A stretch of DNA of 64,000 nt. It comes from Peribacillus loiseleuriae (GTDB lineage: Bacteria > Bacillota > Bacilli > Bacillales > DSM-1321). The notes beneath the pieces are model-generated. The model was not told the origin of the DNA and did no database searches. It was given only the letters and a program-made list of their open reading frames with translations. The translations under genes and the position numbers were made by a program. Below, one piece after another: positions 63,203-64,000 of this stretch. Location: contig NZ_LFZW01000001.1 in NCBI RefSeq assembly GCF_001183985.1, forward strand, positions 1,333,812-1,397,811, in the 5' to 3' direction. How positions within the stretch are numbered: the stretch's first letter is position 1; each line of letters starts with the position of its first letter.

Positions 63203-64000
63203 ATGTGGAAGTTTATTCTTAGGCGTTTTTTAGTGATGATTCCTCAGTTATTTCTCCTAAGTTTAATCGTGTTTGCGTTAGCTAAACAAATGCCTGGGGA
63301 TGCTTTAACAGGAATATCTATGGACCCGAGGATAAGTCCAGAGCGGATTGAAGAATTAAGAGAAAAAGCAGGATTGAATGATCCTTGGTATGAGCAATAT
63401 GGAAGATGGATTTCCGGTATCGTACACGGTGACTTTGGTACATCATATACTCACAAAATACCAGTATCAGAAGTCATTGCAGAAAGAATCTGGAATACTG
63501 TATTTTTAGCACTAATAACACTTATCCTTACCTACTTACTAGCTATTCCGATGGGGGTTCTTAGCGGACGCTACAACGAAACATGGATTGATAAAGTAGT
63601 GACTGGCTATAATTATTTAGGATTTGCGACACCAATTTTTATCTTTGCCCTTATTATGTTATTCGTTTTTGGGTTTTCGTTTGAGTGGTTTCCAACTGGA
63701 GGCAGCGTGAGCTCTAAAGTTGATGCTAGGACATTTGCTTATTATTTAAGCAAATTCCATCACGTCATCCTCCCGGCATTTAGTACAGCTCTGATTACCA
63801 CTGTAGGCACTGTTCAGTATTTAAGGAATGAAATTATTGATAACAAATTCAAAGAATATACACGTACTGCAAGATCAAAAGGAATTCCAGATAATAAAGT
63901 TTATACGCGCCACATTCTACGAAATTCATTATTACCAATTGCAGCGTTTTTAGGATATGAAATTACTGGATTAGTCGGTGGGACTGTAATTATTGAAACA
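63203..64000 (+). CDS. Oligopeptide/dipeptide ABC transporter permease (DppB/OppB type), 3' end outside window
   Basis: Open from ATG 63203 to the window edge, 266 codons. The first helix (RFLVMIPQLFLLSLIVFALA in approximate form) is followed by the extracellular loop AKQMPGDALTGISMDPRISP, GDFGTSYTHKIPVSEVIAER, and the ATPase-contact segment YTRTARSKGIPDNKVYTRHI, all typical of the OppB/DppB permease. GGAGGTAGAGGG precedes the start. It follows the OppF gene by 13 bases; the second permease and binding protein should lie beyond the window. Confidence 0.9.
   Translation, partial: MWKFILRRFLVMIPQLFLLSLIVFALAKQMPGDALTGISMDPRISPERIEELREKAGLNDPWYEQYGRWISGIVHGDFGTSYTHKIPVSEVIAERIWNTVFLALITLILTYLLAIPMGVLSGRYNETWIDKVVTGYNYLGFATPIFIFALIMLFVFGFSFEWFPTGGSVSSKVDARTFAYYLSKFHHVILPAFSTALITTVGTVQYLRNEIIDNKFKEYTRTARSKGIPDNKVYTRHILRNSLLPIAAFLGYEITGLVGGTVIIET

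Overview
The window is AT-rich, densely coded chromosomal DNA from a low-GC, endospore-forming Firmicute. Bacillaceae or the neighbouring Planococcaceae/Caryophanaceae group is most likely. The support is the Bacillus-type gene content: CwlO-like NlpC/P60 hydrolase, Spo0E phosphatase, NsrR/Hmp, PfeT, HelD, TcyKLMN, YezD, YpzG and YxcD family proteins. AGGAGG ribosome sites, two S-box (SAM-I) riboswitches and frequent TTG/GTG starts agree with this. No rRNA, tRNA, CRISPR array or phage structural genes were seen. The first and last genes are cut by the window edges.

Layout, left to right. 1-5.6 kb: the end of an NADH oxidase-type flavoprotein gene, glycerol kinase, a DMT efflux protein, and the divergent nitric-oxide pair nsrR/hmp with visible NsrR-type sites. 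6-8.8 kb: proline catabolism (P5C dehydrogenase behind a sigma-54-type promoter, then proline dehydrogenase). 9-16 kb: an oxidoreductase, a HesB-like protein, the peptidoglycan hydrolase, two small Bacillus proteins, and an ABC1/UbiB kinase with a phasin-like partner. 16.5-22.8 kb: the iron-efflux ATPase PfeT with Fur-like sites, a secreted serine hydrolase, pncB, a YpzG-like small gene, and a stand-alone DnaA domain I gene broken by one in-frame stop. 23-30 kb: an operon joining a spermidine-type ABC importer to a nucleoside hydrolase and adenine deaminase, apparently for purine salvage. 32.4-38.5 kb: a sulfur-scavenging operon (two flavin monooxygenases, an N-acetyltransferase, a cystine-type ABC importer) behind a promoter and leader terminator, followed by a SAM riboswitch and yezD.

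39-43.8 kb: lipoprotein and TcaA-like genes, an LD-carboxypeptidase and a DUF218 protein. 43.9-48.6 kb is, I infer, a decayed integrative element. A 21-bp direct repeat made of the 3' end of an aminopeptidase gene flanks it; one copy lies in the living gene and the other beside that gene's displaced terminator. The tyrosine integrase gene abuts the repeat inside the living gene. It carries an IS66 fragment, an ABC-F gene and a DUF3888 gene. 48.6-57.7 kb: the aminopeptidase, a peptide transporter, an aldehyde dehydrogenase, HelD and an MFS transporter. 57.8-60.8 kb: a SAM riboswitch without an obvious target, small genes, and dense inverted repeats. The window ends in an oligopeptide ABC operon.

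The least explained features are: (i) a family of about 85-base hairpin elements, arms GGGTCAGACC/GGTCTGACCC, each just downstream of a + strand gene and three times nested inside another terminator stem; (ii) a two-copy intergenic element of about 135 bp with a conserved potential fold; (iii) the att-flanked island; and (iv) a monooxygenase gene with A8 and G11 tracts in its first 20 codons that disrupt the frame.
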